Positions 15,409 through 24,411 of a stretch of DNA of 64,000 nucleotides are shown here, piece after piece. Origin of the DNA: Butyrivibrio fibrisolvens (GTDB lineage Bacteria; Bacillota; Clostridia; Lachnospirales; Lachnospiraceae). Below the pieces are notes generated by a model that had not been told where the DNA came from, did not search any database, and was given only the letters and a program-made list of their open reading frames with translations. Where the stretch lies: positions 4,607,139 through 4,671,138 of the forward strand of contig NZ_CP146963.1 of assembly GCF_037113525.1 (NCBI RefSeq). Reading direction: 5' to 3'. A program made the translations under genes and the position numbers. Positions within the stretch are counted from its first letter, which is position 1. Each line of letters starts with the position of its first letter.

Positions 15409-16668
15409 TCAAATGAACCAAAACGGTATCTGAAGAATATTATCTCTTAATGCACCCGGCATTGAGCACATGCATATTACTGCTCCGGTTCCTCTTTTCT
15501 TTTCAGGAATCTTATCCAATATTTGAAATGCTGAAGTCATATCCGCAGAAACATTACTGCTTTGTTTGATCTCAATAGGATATAGAATACCATCCTGTTC
15601 GATAATAAAATCTATCTCAGCTTCTTCCTGGGATACTTCTCCGTTTTTCTTGATCTTCTTTTTGTCTTTTCCCCTATAATAGGAAACAAAATATCTATAA
15701 TCCAGTCCTTTGTTTGAATAGCTTTTTAGTATTTCAGAAATCACAAAGGTTTCGAAGAATTCTCCGCTCATTGCTCCTGATGCAAGTGTTTCGGGAGTTA
15801 ACCATCTGGTAAGATATGCAGCAAGCCCTGTGTCCCTAAAATACATCTTGGGAGTCTTGATTGCTCGTTTTAATGCACTGTTTGCATATGGTTCGAGTAT
15901 GTATATTATTCCGGATGCTTCTAATATTGATACCCAGTTTTTGATAGTATTTGCATCCTTACCTACTTCATCTGCAATATTAGAATAATTAAGCATCTGT
16001 CCTGTTCTTGCAGCACATGCAATCATGAATCTGCGAAATGCATCAAGGTCCTGAACAGAAGCGAGTTCTCTTACATCTCGCTCTAAATAAGTCTTAACAT
16101 AACTTGAGAAATACATCGCCCAGTCCATATCTGGATCCTGCATCTCAGGATATCCACCGCGATGTATTATTTTCCATATATTATCTGGTTTTACAGCGTC
16201 TTTATTTCTTTCTTGTACATACTCCATTGTGGGAAGAAATGGTTTTGAAAAATTACTTTTTAATATTTCTCGAAGAGATAAAGGCGGAAGTTCAATAATA
16301 GCTACACGTCCTGCAAGTGAATCTGAAGCCAGTTCCATAAGCTTAAAAGGTTGAGATCCTGAAAGATAGAACAATCCTTTTGATTCATTATTATCACTTG
16401 TCTGTTTTATATATCTAAACAAAGATGGTACATATTGAATCTCATCAAAAAATACGGGCGGCTCATTTAAGGACATGAACATCTCAGGATTAGTTTTGGC
16501 CTGTTCCTCTACAAAAGGATCATCAAAAGATACCCGTTTTACATCTGCAAACAAGTGCTTGACCAACGTGGATTTACCTGTCTGTCTGGCACCGGTAATC
16601 AATGTACATTTGAAGGTTTGAGCGGAATGTTCGATTACATCTTCAATGGCTCTTTTGATATATTCCAT
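15409..16668 (-). CDS. AAA_14 ATPase with DUF4143 and nuclease-like end
   Basis: The 419-residue protein has Walker A GARQTGKST (about residues 26-34), a Walker-B-like VFFDEIQYVP and the AAA_14 layout, followed by DUF4143 (about 200-330). Near the C-terminus, EEAEIDFIIEQDG then PIEIKQS fits a PD-(D/E)XK nuclease core. Such proteins are scattered and mobile in Bacteroidetes and Firmicutes; their role is not established, though defence or toxin-like activity is often suspected. The promoter sits between two long palindromes, implying tight control. No partner gene is visible. Confidence 0.85.
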   Translation of the reverse strand: MEYIKRAIEDVIEHSAQTFKCTLITGARQTGKSTLVKHLFADVKRVSFDDPFVEEQAKTNPEMFMSLNEPPVFFDEIQYVPSLFRYIKQTSDNNESKGLFYLSGSQPFKLMELASDSLAGRVAIIELPPLSLREILKSNFSKPFLPTMEYVQERNKDAVKPDNIWKIIHRGGYPEMQDPDMDWAMYFSSYVKTYLERDVRELASVQDLDAFRRFMIACAARTGQMLNYSNIADEVGKDANTIKNWVSILEASGIIYILEPYANSALKRAIKTPKMYFRDTGLAAYLTRWLTPETLASGAMSGEFFETFVISEILKSYSNKGLDYRYFVSYYRGKDKKKIKKNGEVSQEEAEIDFIIEQDGILYPIEIKQSSNVSADMTSAFQILDKIPEKKRGTGAVICMCSMPGALRDNILQIPFWFI

Positions 16669-16694
16669 GATAACTATCTCCTATGAGTAAAATG

Positions 16695-16793
16695 CGACTA
16701 ATTCGGAATGTCATTCCTAATTAGTCGTATTATATCACATATAAACACGCGATTCAACGCGACTAATTCGGAATGACATTCCGAATTAGTCGC
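16695..16793 (-). promoter_or_regulatory. ATPase promoter framed by two palindromes
   Basis: TTGAAT (-35, 16752-16757) and TATAAT (-10, 16729-16734) are 17 bp apart on the minus strand. A perfect 35-bp palindrome (16759-16793, halves GCGACTAATTCGGAATG and its complement) lies just upstream of the -35. A near-identical imperfect one (16695-16727) lies just downstream of the -10. Centres are about 65 bp apart, near six helical turns, which would allow looping by one regulator. The ATPase itself has no recognisable DNA-binding domain. Confidence 0.75.
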
Positions 16794-16976
16794 ACAATAT
16801 ACGAGATGTGCCTTTCATCCATGATTTTCTACCGTCTGTCATTTAATAATTTTAACAATTTGTAGTTCCTCTATAATATTATTGGCATTTGTCTGCCATC
16901 TAGTCTCATATAACCCACAGTATCCGCCGATATTATTACGTAAGAGTCAAATGGTCAAACCAGGACAGGTGATACT

Positions 16977-17873
16977 ATGGATTTTAATAAATTTATAGCT
17001 GATGAGATGTCTAAATATAAGGGAGTTTGCTTTCCTGTAAAGTCCGGGGTTCTCCCTCGAATGTTCGTTCACAGTATGAGATGCACCAAGATGCATCCAA
17101 ATCCCATTGATGAATTCTGTAAGCCTGAAATAGGACCAAGCTACAGGATCATATCTGAATACGAAGAGAAAATCAGGCATTATTTTAAGCATCCCCATGA
17201 AGAGCTCTTTGACGGTGAACCCGTGGTCGTTGAAAAAATGCATCCGGAAGATTATATAATTATTAATGGGCACCACCGCTGGGCTGCTGCCATCAGAATG
17301 GGCATGAAGAAAATACCTGTAAAAATCGTAAATCTTACCCATGAAGAAGATATCAAACGTATGATCGAGAAAGGTAAAAATGATAAAAGAGTTACCTTTG
17401 ATCTTGATGAAGTCATTTTAGGTTTTACTGATGAAGATGAACTTGAAAGACCCCTTCCATTTCCTTTGAACAAGGAATATAAAGAAAGGATCAGAAAAGG
17501 TGTTCCTGCGCTGTTTCATTTTTTGTCTGAGCATGATTATGACATCTGGGTATTTACTTCGAAGTTCTATTCTATGGACTATCTGCGCAATCTTTTCAGG
17601 AAATATCATGTTCATATCGACGGCCTTGTAACAGGAACTGCCAAGAAAACGAGTATCAATGAAGCCGGTAAAAAAGATATAGATAAGATGCTGGCGGATA
17701 AGTATAAATCTACTCTTCATGTTGATAACGACATGGTCATTCAAAGCTATAGTGATAAAAGTATTGAATTTAAAGAATTTGAGATCAATAAAGAAAAAGG
17801 TAAATGGTCAGATGTGGTAATGGGAATCGTAGACGGGATAGATCACGATGAGCATGACAGATTACAAGTTTAA
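16977..17873 (+). CDS. ParB-like nuclease-fold domain fused to a HAD-like domain
   Basis: Residues 1-125 look like the ParB/Srx fold: GEPVVVEKMHPEDYIIINGH, then HRWAAAIRMG, with the NGHHR motif. Residues about 135-290 look like a HAD hydrolase: motif I VTFDLDEVI (Asp nucleophile and Asp+2), VFTS as motif II, HVDND as motif IV. The following gene repeats only the HAD part. ParB/Srx domains can hydrolyse nucleotides or bind DNA; HAD domains act on phosphates. The substrate is unknown; a nucleotide or nucleic-acid end-processing role is speculation. The stop overlaps the next gene by 26 bp. Confidence 0.75.
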   Translation: MDFNKFIADEMSKYKGVCFPVKSGVLPRMFVHSMRCTKMHPNPIDEFCKPEIGPSYRIISEYEEKIRHYFKHPHEELFDGEPVVVEKMHPEDYIIINGHHRWAAAIRMGMKKIPVKIVNLTHEEDIKRMIEKGKNDKRVTFDLDEVILGFTDEDELERPLPFPLNKEYKERIRKGVPALFHFLSEHDYDIWVFTSKFYSMDYLRNLFRKYHVHIDGLVTGTAKKTSINEAGKKDIDKMLADKYKSTLHVDNDMVIQSYSDKSIEFKEFEINKEKGKWSDVVMGIVDGIDHDEHDRLQV

Positions 17874-18357
17874 GATGCGAGTCTCTTTTGATCTTGATGA
17901 GGTGCTTTTTGTTGATCCAAGCACTCATAAGACAGAAAAAGAGCTGATTTTTCCACTGAATAAGATCTTTAAAGAAAGGCTGAGACTTGGTACCCCGGAG
18001 CTGATAAACTCGCTTCAAAATATGGGGTATGAGGTCTGGGTCTATACTTCGTCTTTTAGGACAGAAGGTTATATCAAAAAACTTTTCAGATTATATGGAG
18101 TAAAGTTTGACGGAATCGTAAATGCGGACAGGCATCTTAAAGAAGTTCAAAGAAACAGTAAAACAGTACTTCCCCAGAAAATACCAAGCAGATATCATAT
18201 TTCGCTTCATGTTGACGACGAAGAAGTCATAGCTTCATGGGGTAGAGAATATGGTTTTAGCACCTATAAACTTGATGCTCAGGACGACGATTGGAAGGAC
18301 AAGATAATTCAAAGAGCTGAAGAAATCTGTAAACGTAAGATGGAATCAAATGGTTGA
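17848..18357 (+). CDS. HAD-like protein, paralogue of the preceding HAD domain
   Basis: The 169-residue protein aligns by eye with the second half of its upstream neighbour: VSFDLDEVLF, then PLNKIFKERLRLGTPELINS, EVWVYTSSF and LHVDDEEVI. It keeps the motif I aspartates. The reading frame overlaps the upstream gene by 26 bp; ATG 17854 and ATG 17875 are alternative starts. Translational coupling suggests that the two products form a complex. No function is known. Confidence 0.75.
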   Translation: MSMTDYKFKMRVSFDLDEVLFVDPSTHKTEKELIFPLNKIFKERLRLGTPELINSLQNMGYEVWVYTSSFRTEGYIKKLFRLYGVKFDGIVNADRHLKEVQRNSKTVLPQKIPSRYHISLHVDDEEVIASWGREYGFSTYKLDAQDDDWKDKIIQRAEEICKRKMESNG

Positions 18358-18384
18358 AAACTTTTTCGAATAATGAGGTAGGCC

Positions 18385-20130
18385 ATGAACAGTAAGATTT
18401 TCTTTAAATTATTGCCTGTACAGATAATGATCGTCGCAATGGGTTCTATCAATTCTGTTGTTGACGGTGTGATAGCAGGAAGATTTATAAATGCAGCAAG
18501 CGTTGGTGTTATAGGTCTTTTCTTTGTAATGGTCAATATGATCAGTGCTATCAGTTCAGTATTTCTTGGAGGTTCATCTGTTCTGTGCGGACGATATATG
18601 GGCATGGGTGATATTGATAAAACCCGCGGCATTGTCTCTCTTAATCAGACTGTAATTACACTAATCGGAGCAGTCCTTACAGTTATCTGTGCTTTTTTCT
18701 CAGGGCTCATAGCTGATCTGTGCGGAGCCAGTCCCGAACTTAGAGGCGAGCTTAAACTTTATATCATAGGCTTTTCTATTGGTATAATCCCGCAGCTTTT
18801 GGGTGCTCAGGTAGCTGCATTTCTCCAGCTTGAGAGGCAGAGTCTTAGAAATTATATTGGCGTTGCAGCTATGATTGTATCAAACGTGGTATTCAATATC
18901 ACATTTGTGGTCGTCTTCAACCTTGGCATATTCGGCCTTGCTCTTTCTACATCTATGTGTAATTGGATCTATTTTATCATTCTGGAAACCTATTATCTGT
19001 CCCCCAAGGCTCAGCTTCGATATGATATTAAAAATATTTATTGGGAAAAGACCTTAGAGCTTATAAAAATAGGTTTCCCGGGAGCGTTACTTGTCTTTTG
19101 CCTGGCGCTTAGAGAAATAGTGTTAAACAGAGTCGTTATTACTTATGCAGGACAGGACGGTCTTTCAGCCAAGTCATCTCTTGGAATGATTGGGGGCTTT
19201 TTTATAGCTTTATGTCTTGGCGGTGGTGCGGTCATCCGTATGCTTGCCAGTGTGAATGTTGGTGAAGAAGACAGAGATTCAATCAAAGATCTGATTAAAC
19301 TCTCTTTTACCAAGGTTCTTATAATGTCAGTTGTCATTGCTGCGATCGTTGTCATGATCTCCGGAATGGTTGTAAGTATCTTCTTTGCAGACACGACGTC
19401 AAATGTTTATCATCTGGCACATCAGTTCTTTGTTATTTATGGTTTGTCTATCCCGCTTATCATGGTAGTTCAGATAGAGACCAACTATCTGCAGGCCATG
19501 GGGCAGAATATCTGCGTTAATATCTTTTCCCTGATAGATGGATTGTTCAGCGTGATCATTCCTGCCATAATACTTGCGCCTGTACTGGGCGCTCTTGGAA
19601 TATGGCTTGCAACCCCGATTGGAATTGTGATATCGGCGGTCGTATATCCAATTTATGCCATGATCTTCTGGAAGCGTGTGCCAAGAAATTCTGATGAGTG
19701 GCTACTCTTTAAAGATGATTTTGGTGTACCGGATGAAGACAGGCTGGTGCTTAGAATCAAGGATAAGGACGACGTTTCGACCACATCTCAGAAGGTGCAG
19801 GAGTTTTGCACAGGTAAGGGCTTTGATAAGAAGAAGGCCTACTACTCTGCTCTCTGCCTTGAAGAGATGACAAGAAATGTTGTAGAACACGGCTTTAGTA
19901 TGGATGCCAAGGCTCACTTCCTTGAAGCAAGAGTTGTAAAAAAAGGTGGTACGATCATTCTGAGAATAAAGGACGATTGTAAGAGCTTTGATCCTGTTGA
20001 TATGGCAGGGCATCTTAATTCGGAGGATATTACTAAAAATATTGGTATCAGGATGGTGATGAAGCTGGCGAGCAGCGCTAATTATCAGAATCTGCTGGGG
20101 CTGAATGTATTGACGATTGAAATTGCGTAG
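18385..20130 (+). CDS. MATE family transporter with C-terminal RsbW-like ATPase domain
   Basis: Residues 1-435 form a MATE/polysaccharide-flippase-like transporter with about 12 membrane helices (LPVQIMIVAMGSINSVVDGV at the start). A cytosolic tail from about residue 450 resembles HATPase_c_2/RsbW anti-sigma kinases: LVLRIKDKDD, the N-box-like LEEMTRNVVEHGF and a closing NIGIRMVMKLA. RsbW-type domains bind ATP and may phosphorylate or sequester partners. Fusion suggests ATP- or partner-gated transport, or membrane tethering of a regulator. The substrate is unknown. TGAGGTAGG precedes the ATG. Confidence 0.85.
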   Translation: MNSKIFFKLLPVQIMIVAMGSINSVVDGVIAGRFINAASVGVIGLFFVMVNMISAISSVFLGGSSVLCGRYMGMGDIDKTRGIVSLNQTVITLIGAVLTVICAFFSGLIADLCGASPELRGELKLYIIGFSIGIIPQLLGAQVAAFLQLERQSLRNYIGVAAMIVSNVVFNITFVVVFNLGIFGLALSTSMCNWIYFIILETYYLSPKAQLRYDIKNIYWEKTLELIKIGFPGALLVFCLALREIVLNRVVITYAGQDGLSAKSSLGMIGGFFIALCLGGGAVIRMLASVNVGEEDRDSIKDLIKLSFTKVLIMSVVIAAIVVMISGMVVSIFFADTTSNVYHLAHQFFVIYGLSIPLIMVVQIETNYLQAMGQNICVNIFSLIDGLFSVIIPAIILAPVLGALGIWLATPIGIVISAVVYPIYAMIFWKRVPRNSDEWLLFKDDFGVPDEDRLVLRIKDKDDVSTTSQKVQEFCTGKGFDKKKAYYSALCLEEMTRNVVEHGFSMDAKAHFLEARVVKKGGTIILRIKDDCKSFDPVDMAGHLNSEDITKNIGIRMVMKLASSANYQNLLGLNVLTIEIA

Positions 20131-20132
20131 TA

Positions 20133-20172
20133 ATTATATGGCGGATAGTCTATAAAATATCCGCCATATAAT
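20133..20172. terminator. Bidirectional terminator
   Basis: ATTATATGGCGGATA (20133-20147) pairs with TATCCGCCATATAAT (20158-20172). It lies between the convergent MATE-fusion and WG-repeat genes. Confidence 0.8.
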
Positions 20173-20208
20173 CTGTAATATAAAATTTTAGATGGTTACA
20201 TATACCTA

Positions 20209-22419
20209 TTAATTATCGTAATAAGCATCATCGTCTTCGAACCATTCTTCCATTTGGATATTCCCTTGAAGATCAATATAGTTATATAGATTTTTGGGAA
20301 TAGGATTACAAACTTCAATCAAATCGCCTTCGTAAGTTATATTTACATACGTATAATATGTTTTAATAACGGTTCCATCTAAATAGAGCAGATCTAACTG
20401 TCCATTTTGCTTAATACCTACAAATGTATTGTAATCTCCTGTGCATTTGATCTCTTTATAACTATCAGGACATATAAGATTGCCCTCCAGATCTATCAAT
20501 GAATACATGTTATCCTTATCTCCAACTACCAGATAATTTATTTTTCCATTTTTGTCCGGGAAGGAATAGCAATAGTAATATAAATCAGATGAAAAAATCA
20601 ATTCAGAACCATAATAAACTTCTAATGTCCAATTCTTATCCTCAGGATGATCATAAATAAAACAAGTAACACGGCCGGTGCCATGTTCATTAATTTGATG
20701 ATAACTACCTTCGATTTTCTCTCCTTCATAGGTATAAAACTCATCTCCTTGATATGTTCTGCATTTAATTATTTGGGGAGCATCATAAAATTCAATATCG
20801 TGAGGAGTAGACTCGAAAAGTGACTCTCCTTTTGAATTAATGACATCCAAAGCTGTGCGATTATAATTGATAACTGGAGATACTTTAAAATCTCTACTGC
20901 CGCTTATACGCGAATACTTCGGAAGTGTTACAAGATTTCCATCTTCACTCATAAGTCCATACTTATCATTCAAATCTGTATGATATGAAGTAACTCCATT
21001 GGCAAAATAAGTATGATTAGAAGATAGTACAAATTTACCAGACTCATTACATCGGTCCCCTACACCAAAGATTTGCCTTTCATATATATCAAAATAATCC
21101 AATAATTTATTTACGATCATTTGACGGAACGAAGTTTTGGCTTTAACAATGTAAGGAACTTTTATAACTTCCTCTCCATTTAGATTAATAAAATGTCTAT
21201 CGTAGTCATAGGCTATTCCTTCGTTATCAAAAGCCAAGTCTTCTTCATATATAGCACCTGTATTTAGTCCGGTTTCTATATTGACCAGTCCATACTTTTC
21301 ATCATAGAACATAGACCATGATGGCATTAAGTTACATTTATTATATTGATACACTTGTTCTTTCTCGTCACTATACCAGGGAATGTATTGCGCACAATAC
21401 ATATAGTCTACAGATTTCTGATCTGAAAGAATATTACCATTTTCATCTGTGAGCTGATTGTCTCCTTCTATGTATGTATTTCTCATAAAAAGAAAACATA
21501 TAAAGAGGCAACCATATATGGCATATCTGTATTTTTTATCAATTCGTGGAAACTTGTTAATAAGCTTCTTCATAAGACTAAAATTCTTGATTTTTTGGAG
21601 TATATGCCTGTTTTTTAATTTACTTTGCTTTTGAAATTCATCCTGCACTTGATTGGATTTTTTAATGATTTTGAATTCATAATCCATTTCATCAACAGCT
21701 GCAAATTCGGTTTTTATATGGCTATCATCATCGTGATTGCTAGAAGAAACGAGTTTAGCATCTCTTTTTTCATAATAATAATGATCAATAGCAGTACTGT
21801 GCTGTTTGATAACTTTATTCCAAATTAAATAAATAAAATTAATCTGAGCAAAAAATCTAACAAGAACCAAAGCGAAAAAGAACATAAGAATGAATGTCTT
21901 TTTTGCAAATATCTGAAATATTAAAACTCCCAAAATAGAACTATTTAAAACATGCCAATATTTCTTATAAGTTCTGAGTCTTTTAGAAAGATGCTCACTG
22001 ATTCTTTCATACGCTTCTTTGATCCCTTTATTGATAAAAGAAGAAAAGATTATATAGTCTAAAAGTGCTTTCAGAGTAAACGTCAGAAAGATTACAAGGA
22101 ATGCTCCATCTGAATAAGCAAAAACGCTTACAAACAGTTCTATACAATCACAGATAATAATGCCTTTAAACATCCTTGCTTCAGCCAAAAAACAAGAATC
22201 TTTTTTGAGTAACGCCTTTCGCACAAGAAAGACTATTGCTATTTTGGTTAAATACAAAACATAATCAACCTGGGCAAACATTGGATATGAGAAGAATCCC
22301 ATAATATGTATTATTAGATTGATAAGATTGAATAATATATAAATGTAGAATGTAGATTCTTTAGAAATACTTTTTATTTTGTTAATCAAACTTGTATTGC
22401 TCTTTGTTCTTGTTTCCAT
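20209..22419 (-). CDS. Membrane protein with WG-type beta repeats
   Basis: The first 200 residues hold several hydrophobic helices (ILFNLINLIIHIMGFFSYPM, FKGIIICDCIELFVSVFAYS). A single helix follows near residue 310, and the rest is an extracytoplasmic region of repeats with the WG pattern (KYGLVNIETG, KYGLMSEDGN, MYSLIDLEGN, QLDLLYLDGT, LYNYIDLQGN). WG repeats form beta-propeller-like or solenoid surfaces of unknown binding partner. I prefer ATG 22419, which has AAAAGGA 8 bases upstream, over ATG 22443. The protein is 736 residues. No catalytic motif is seen. Confidence 0.75.
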   Translation of the reverse strand: METRTKSNTSLINKIKSISKESTFYIYILFNLINLIIHIMGFFSYPMFAQVDYVLYLTKIAIVFLVRKALLKKDSCFLAEARMFKGIIICDCIELFVSVFAYSDGAFLVIFLTFTLKALLDYIIFSSFINKGIKEAYERISEHLSKRLRTYKKYWHVLNSSILGVLIFQIFAKKTFILMFFFALVLVRFFAQINFIYLIWNKVIKQHSTAIDHYYYEKRDAKLVSSSNHDDDSHIKTEFAAVDEMDYEFKIIKKSNQVQDEFQKQSKLKNRHILQKIKNFSLMKKLINKFPRIDKKYRYAIYGCLFICFLFMRNTYIEGDNQLTDENGNILSDQKSVDYMYCAQYIPWYSDEKEQVYQYNKCNLMPSWSMFYDEKYGLVNIETGLNTGAIYEEDLAFDNEGIAYDYDRHFINLNGEEVIKVPYIVKAKTSFRQMIVNKLLDYFDIYERQIFGVGDRCNESGKFVLSSNHTYFANGVTSYHTDLNDKYGLMSEDGNLVTLPKYSRISGSRDFKVSPVINYNRTALDVINSKGESLFESTPHDIEFYDAPQIIKCRTYQGDEFYTYEGEKIEGSYHQINEHGTGRVTCFIYDHPEDKNWTLEVYYGSELIFSSDLYYYCYSFPDKNGKINYLVVGDKDNMYSLIDLEGNLICPDSYKEIKCTGDYNTFVGIKQNGQLDLLYLDGTVIKTYYTYVNITYEGDLIEVCNPIPKNLYNYIDLQGNIQMEEWFEDDDAYYDN

Positions 22420-22563
22420 CACAAAAATCCTTTTATTCCCCATAATATTTCAGTTTGAAGTATGGCCCAATAAGCCAAGCATATTATACATAAAGCAACA
22501 TAATAGGAAAGAAAATTTCGACGAACAGTAAAGAATAAAGGATGAAATGCATCAGAATATTTA

Positions 22564-22640
22564 GTGGGAAGTGATCGAGAAGTATGTGGGAAGTAAGTGG
22601 GAAGTAAACTTCCCGTTTACTTCCCACTTTATGCTATAAT
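22564..22640 (+). promoter_or_regulatory. Promoter with GTGGGAAGT repeats and palindrome
   Basis: GTGGGAAGT occurs directly at 22564, 22586 and 22597 and inverted (ACTTCCCAC) at 22619-22627. The last two make a 35-bp palindrome (22595-22629) around TTCCC. An extended -10, TGCTATAAT, ends at 22640, so the palindrome covers the -35 region. The downstream protein begins with a helix-turn-helix, so autoregulation is likely. Confidence 0.7.
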
Positions 22641-22657
22641 ATATCCATGGAGGTGCA

Positions 22658-24409
22658 ATGATCATGACGTCTAAAGAAGCATCAGAGAAATGGAATATAT
22701 CTAAAAGGCAGGTAAATTATTTGTGTTCTTCTGGGAAGATTCCCGGAGCCAAGCTGGTAAACAGAAAATGGAATATACCCGATGATTATTGTTACAAGAA
22801 AGATCTCCAGGTACTATCTTCTGTATCTACCGGCGGTTTGAGAAAATACGTTAATGTGGGAGATGATGGTTTTAGAACCATTCGCAATAGCGAATATATT
22901 GATAAGTCCGGACTCATCTCTTTTATGAACTCATGCTTGTCTACTTCTCAAAAGCTGATATGCGTCAGCAGACCCAGGCGTTTTGGTAAGTCATTTGGTG
23001 CCAAAATGCTGTGTGCATATTATTGCAAAGAATGTGATTCTAAAGACCTTTTTTCTGATCTGATAATAGCCAAAGATAAATCATTTAAAACCCACCTCAA
23101 TCAACATGATGTCGTTTATCTTGATATGACCTTTTTCATCTCAACTTTAAAAGATGACGAAGATCTTATTGATAAGATAGAAAAAGAGGTTATTGAAGAT
23201 CTTTCTGACATATTCCCAGCGGTTATAAACGATACCAGCCTTATAAATGCTTTTAGCAAATATGTAGCATTCAACGGCCAAAAACTTATCCTCATTATCG
23301 ACGAATGGGATGCACCTTTCAGAGAATTCAAGGATAATGCAGAGATATTAGAAAAATACATCAATTTGCTTCGTTCTCTTTTTAAAAGCAATTTTACAGA
23401 CAGGCTCTTTGATGGCGTGTATATGACCGGTATTCTCCCTATAAAAAAATATGGGCACGAATCAGCCATGAGTGATTTCTTTGAATATAGCATGGTTGAG
23501 CCAAGGCCTCTTCAGGAATACATAGGTTTTACAGAAAAAGAAGTTGCAGGTCTTTGCAAAAAACATGATATTAACTTTGAAGAACTAAAATCCTGGTACG
23601 ATGGATATCATGTTGGAGATGAACATCTTTTTAACCCAAAATCCGTTATGGAGTCTATTCTAAGGAAAAAGCTCAGTAATTATTGGGTAAAGACTGAAAC
23701 TTATGAATCTCTGCGTGATTATATTGATATGAACTTTGATGGTTTAAAAGATGCTGTTGTTGATATGATTGGCGGAGCAAGTATCAAAGTAGATACTAAT
23801 TCTTTTCAGAATGACCTTACATCCATGGAAAATAGGGATGATGTATTAACACTCCTAATCCATTTAGGCTATCTTGCTTATGATGAAAATGAAGAAAAGG
23901 TATCTATTCCAAATGATGAAATAAAAAGCGAATTCGTAAGAGCTTTAAAAAACGGAAATAAAAAAGAGCTTATCAAAGCCATTCAGAAATCAAACACGCT
24001 TCTTGATGCTACGTGGAATATGGATGAAGATACAGTTGCGCAGCTTGTAGAAGAAATGCACAGCGAAATTACTGCTCCTACTTTTTACAATAATGAGCAG
24101 GCTTTAAGAAGTGTTATAAAGATGGCTTATATTAGCAGTATAGATTACTATTCACGAATAGACGAACTGCCTACAGGTAAAGGTTTTGCTGATATGGTCT
24201 TCTGGCCAAAGAAAAAGGCCTCTTGTCCGGCACTTATTGTAGAACTAAAGTGGGACAAGAGTAGTTCAAAAGCCTTAGAGCAAATAGATAATAATCGGTA
24301 CGCAGATATATTTAATGGATTTTCAGGTTCAGTACTGAAAATAGGAATAAATTATAGCACTAAAGATAAAAAGCATTCCTGTAAGATAGAAAAAATATCT
24401 GTCGAGTAA
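22658..24409 (+). CDS. Helix-turn-helix plus AAA-ATPase-like plus PD-(D/E)XK protein
   Basis: Residues 1-45 are a MerR/excisionase-like helix-turn-helix (MTSKEASEKWNISKRQVNYL). Residues about 65-350 are an AAA-ATPase-like domain (PF09820 type) with Walker A RPRRFGKS and LILIIDEWDAP. The C-terminal third resembles PDDEXK_9: GKGFADMVFWP, then ALIVELKWDKS. The family is widespread, expanded and often mobile in anaerobes, with unproven function. The added DNA-binding head is unusual and fits the palindrome directly upstream. GGAGG precedes ATG 22658; ATG 22664 is also possible. Confidence 0.85.
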   Translation: MIMTSKEASEKWNISKRQVNYLCSSGKIPGAKLVNRKWNIPDDYCYKKDLQVLSSVSTGGLRKYVNVGDDGFRTIRNSEYIDKSGLISFMNSCLSTSQKLICVSRPRRFGKSFGAKMLCAYYCKECDSKDLFSDLIIAKDKSFKTHLNQHDVVYLDMTFFISTLKDDEDLIDKIEKEVIEDLSDIFPAVINDTSLINAFSKYVAFNGQKLILIIDEWDAPFREFKDNAEILEKYINLLRSLFKSNFTDRLFDGVYMTGILPIKKYGHESAMSDFFEYSMVEPRPLQEYIGFTEKEVAGLCKKHDINFEELKSWYDGYHVGDEHLFNPKSVMESILRKKLSNYWVKTETYESLRDYIDMNFDGLKDAVVDMIGGASIKVDTNSFQNDLTSMENRDDVLTLLIHLGYLAYDENEEKVSIPNDEIKSEFVRALKNGNKKELIKAIQKSNTLLDATWNMDEDTVAQLVEEMHSEITAPTFYNNEQALRSVIKMAYISSIDYYSRIDELPTGKGFADMVFWPKKKASCPALIVELKWDKSSSKALEQIDNNRYADIFNGFSGSVLKIGINYSTKDKKHSCKIEKISVE

Positions 24410-24411
24410 TT

